NCBI GenBank assembly: GCA_018136815.1
Contig: CM030932.1
Location: 5,308,407-5,372,406, forward strand
Direction of reading: 5' to 3'
DNA: 64,000 nt
DNA from: Isochrysis galbana
Taxonomy: Eukaryota > Haptophyta > Isochrysidales > Isochrysidaceae
Positions 62,120 through 64,000 of the stretch are shown here, piece after piece (the stretch's first letter is position 1; every line of letters begins with the position of its first letter). The position numbers and the translations under genes were made by a program. The notes under the pieces are model-generated. The model had not been told where the DNA came from and did no database searches. It saw only the letters and a list, made by a program, of their open reading frames with translations.

Positions 62120-62610
62120 CCTGAATCTGAGCGTTAGTTATTAGTTAGTACCACTACCACTAGCCCGGTACTATCACGACACCCCTCAGCGCACCTGCCC
62201 GTACGCCTCGACGTGTGCTATTGCTAATGCCACAGACACATACACATATGCACGCCCTTGCAAATCTCCCCCCTCCCCCGGCTCCCATTCTACATTCTAA
62301 CTCCCCACAAGTAGTTACAATGGGTGAGAACCCAGTGAGAGTGAGGCGAACCGACCTACGTCGGGCGATTCACTAGGAAAAAGCACAGGGGGTGGGGGAG
62401 GAACCTCTCGTCAAAACAGAAGAACGGCCCTTACCAGCTCGCGCGGTGAGCGGTCCTCGAGAAATAAATGACTGCGAGTCGAGTAGCTTGTGCCACTCTC
62501 GGGGTACTCTCCTCGACCTTGAGTCACTCCCTTCTCTCTCCCTCCTGTCGCCAGCCGCCCCTTACCCATTTGCTAACGCAAACGGTCGCTTCCAGCTTCC
62601 AGGAAGGATG
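62120..62610 (+). repeat. ~450-bp repeat shared with 35175-35640
   Basis: Second copy of the block described at 35175. Order and orientation are identical; the copies differ by small indels. Confidence 0.8.
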
Positions 62611-63300
62611 GAAGGGGTTTTCTTTTTCTTCCCTTCCCCACCTCTAAAGCTAAATAAAGACGGGGGAATGAATGAGCTCACGCAAAGTCGCGTCCTCGCT
62701 CGACTCCTCATTACCCCGTCTTGGCGCGCCGCAGTCGATGCCGCCTGCGGCGCACATGTTGTATGAGGAAGTCGCATCCTCGCTTAATAGAACCTAAAAT
62801 ATTCTTAATAATATAGCTTTTACATTCGGGGGGTTTTGAGGCGTCTCAACAGTGACCCAAGAGTGGCTCAACTGCGAGATTTCTTGAGTCGCCGCTCTTG
62901 AGTTACTATTGAGCCAGGACTCTCAAACTCTTCTAGTGGGGAGAGATGAGTTCGCGCGCTGTGCCAACTGTCACTCAACAAAAGAGATGGCGGGGGAGGA
63001 GGTGCGCGCCGCCATCCGCGCGCCCAACGATGCCCTGCACCCTGCCACGTGGGATGCAGGCCAAGGGGTATGTGTTGAAGCGGCGGAGCCTGCAGGCCCC
63101 TTTGGATCGCCGCGGACAGACACCCTCGCCTCGCCTCGACGCCACAGGGGGTGAAGAAGCCGCGGAGCCGCAACTTCCCTCAAAAACCCTCTATTAATTA
63201 AAGCGTAAAGCCCACATTTATTGGTATTGTGTATTGTTGGCCTATATCCTATATTCGACGGAACGTGACCCAAACTTTACTCGACTTAGTTGGCCAATCC
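62611..63300. other. Gene-free stretch
   Basis: No protein-like frame stands out. Contains a TTATTGGTATTGTGTATTG AT-rich spot before the retroelement at 63303. Confidence 0.4.
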
Positions 63301-63302
63301 CA

Positions 63303-64000
63303 CAACTAACTTTATAGTTGGTCGCCATGGAGCGCGCCGCCGCTCCCCACCTCTCCTTCGGGCCCCCCGCCGCGGGAGCCCCCATAGTACCCATGGAGCT
63401 GTCGCAGGCAAAGCGACCGCGTCCGCCCGCAGAGGCCGAGCAGGTGAGCGCGACCCCGGTCGCGCCGCACGGCCCGTGGCCCCGGCCACACCAAGGAAGG
63501 CAGCCATGCTGGCCCACCTCATGGTGGGTCACAGGCTGTGACAAGCACCACATCAGCACCAGACAAGAAGGGACACCCATCCATCAGGCATGCCTTATGG
63601 TAGAGGCCTCTCCCACCCTGGGGACGGCCGCGCTGCCTCGGCAGCGCGACCCGAGACCGGGTGGCCCTTATGGGCACAACACAAGCAGCAGGATCAACAC
63701 GCATCAGAAGACAGACTCAGCAGCACATCAATCCACAACCCCACCCAGGAACAAGAACCATGCTGCGCCCTTGGACGCATGCCATCCCCCTCTGCCAACC
63801 ACCCCTTCGGACCAAGCCACAGCCTCACCACCCCTGCTTGTCCCTGCCGCTCAGGAGCCACTCTCGGATGAAGAGCAAGGCAACTTCGAGTCAGACGCCA
63901 CATTCGAACTATCTTTCCACCAAGAGGGGGACTACACCTTCTTGGACGCCACCGTCTACGCTGCGATCGTAGAGCTCCTACTAGAGCTCGAAGGAGTAGA
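63303..64000 (+). mobile_element. Hairpin-headed retroelement, 5' end (runs off the window)
   Basis: A hairpin (63305-63322, ACTAACT-TTAT-AGTTGGT) precedes ATG at 63327. From there the frame is open for 224 codons to the last base with no stop. It starts MERAAAPHLSFGPPAAGAPI, is Pro/Ala/His-rich to about residue 175, then turns acidic and ordered (PLSDEEQGNFESDATFELSF ... VYAAIVELLLELEGV). The first ~95 codons match the minus-strand frame at 4246-4773. This is the best-preserved ORF1-like copy, and its downstream sequence should show what the element encodes. Confidence 0.6.

Overview
This window is nuclear DNA of a eukaryotic protist, most likely a microalga with a secondary plastid. A haptophyte is my best guess, with moderate confidence. 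The genes are monocistronic and widely spaced. Several carry short introns (85-228 bp), mostly GT-AG with one GC-AG. The gene content is purely eukaryotic: myosin, lipin, Cdt1, PIP kinase, calpain, SFT2, F-box protein and a PDI. Two 100-N scaffold gaps interrupt the assembly. The PDI carries an in-frame TGA exactly where the first active-site cysteine should be. PDI-family selenoproteins have been reported in the haptophyte Emiliania huxleyi, which supports the lineage guess.

Layout. 1-5.3 kb: scaffold gap, a 152-bp tandem duplication and retroelement relics. 5.3-11.5 kb (-): a 2,030-residue unconventional myosin with one intron inside switch II. 11.7-17.1 kb: repeats, palindromes and a 2.6-kb terminal-inverted-repeat element with a perfect 8-bp target duplication. 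17.1-18.5 kb (+): threonine ammonia-lyase. 20.3-22.1 kb (+): HNH protein and SFT2-type Golgi protein. 23.2-25.1 kb: a 16-bp minisatellite and a retroelement copy. 25.8-26.9 kb (+): catalytic part of lipin, cut by a gap. 29.9-31.9 kb (+): seven-helix membrane protein fused to a TIR-like domain. 32.4 kb: a 79-bp palindrome. 32-45 kb: dense repeats enclosing a broken LRR gene, an F-box gene, a frameshifted Cys-rich pseudogene and a signal-peptide-bearing phosphoglycerate mutase (42.4-43.3 kb). 46.3-47.1 kb (+): the selenoprotein PDI with a candidate SECIS. 48.7-51.2 kb (-): UIM-containing calpain. 53.0-54.1 kb (+): unknown protein. 54.9-55.4 kb: a hAT-like MITE. 57.7-59.6 kb (-) and 60.2-61.6 kb (+): Cdt1 and a PIP kinase, divergently transcribed. 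62.1-64.0 kb: repeats and the start of an intact-looking retroelement ORF.

Repeats dominate the intergenic space. Three short families recur in both orientations: R1, about 130 bp, with a CGTGGC hairpin core and an oligo-T/A end; R2, up to 850 bp, beginning TCGCATTCGCGAATCG; and R3, about 150 bp, beginning near CTTCTGAAGATTCTGGGCTA. A further group of 'hairpin-headed' elements starts with a small stem-loop ending 4-6 nt before an ATG. The stems differ between copies by compensatory base changes. At least two of these copies join a 5' ORF start directly to the C-terminal zinc finger of a LINE-type reverse transcriptase, so they look like internally deleted retroelements.

The genes do not form one pathway and no operon logic applies. 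The three most informative observations are the Sec-containing PDI, the 7TM-TIR-like fusion protein and the covarying 5' hairpins of the retroelements. All calls are by eye; no database search was run.
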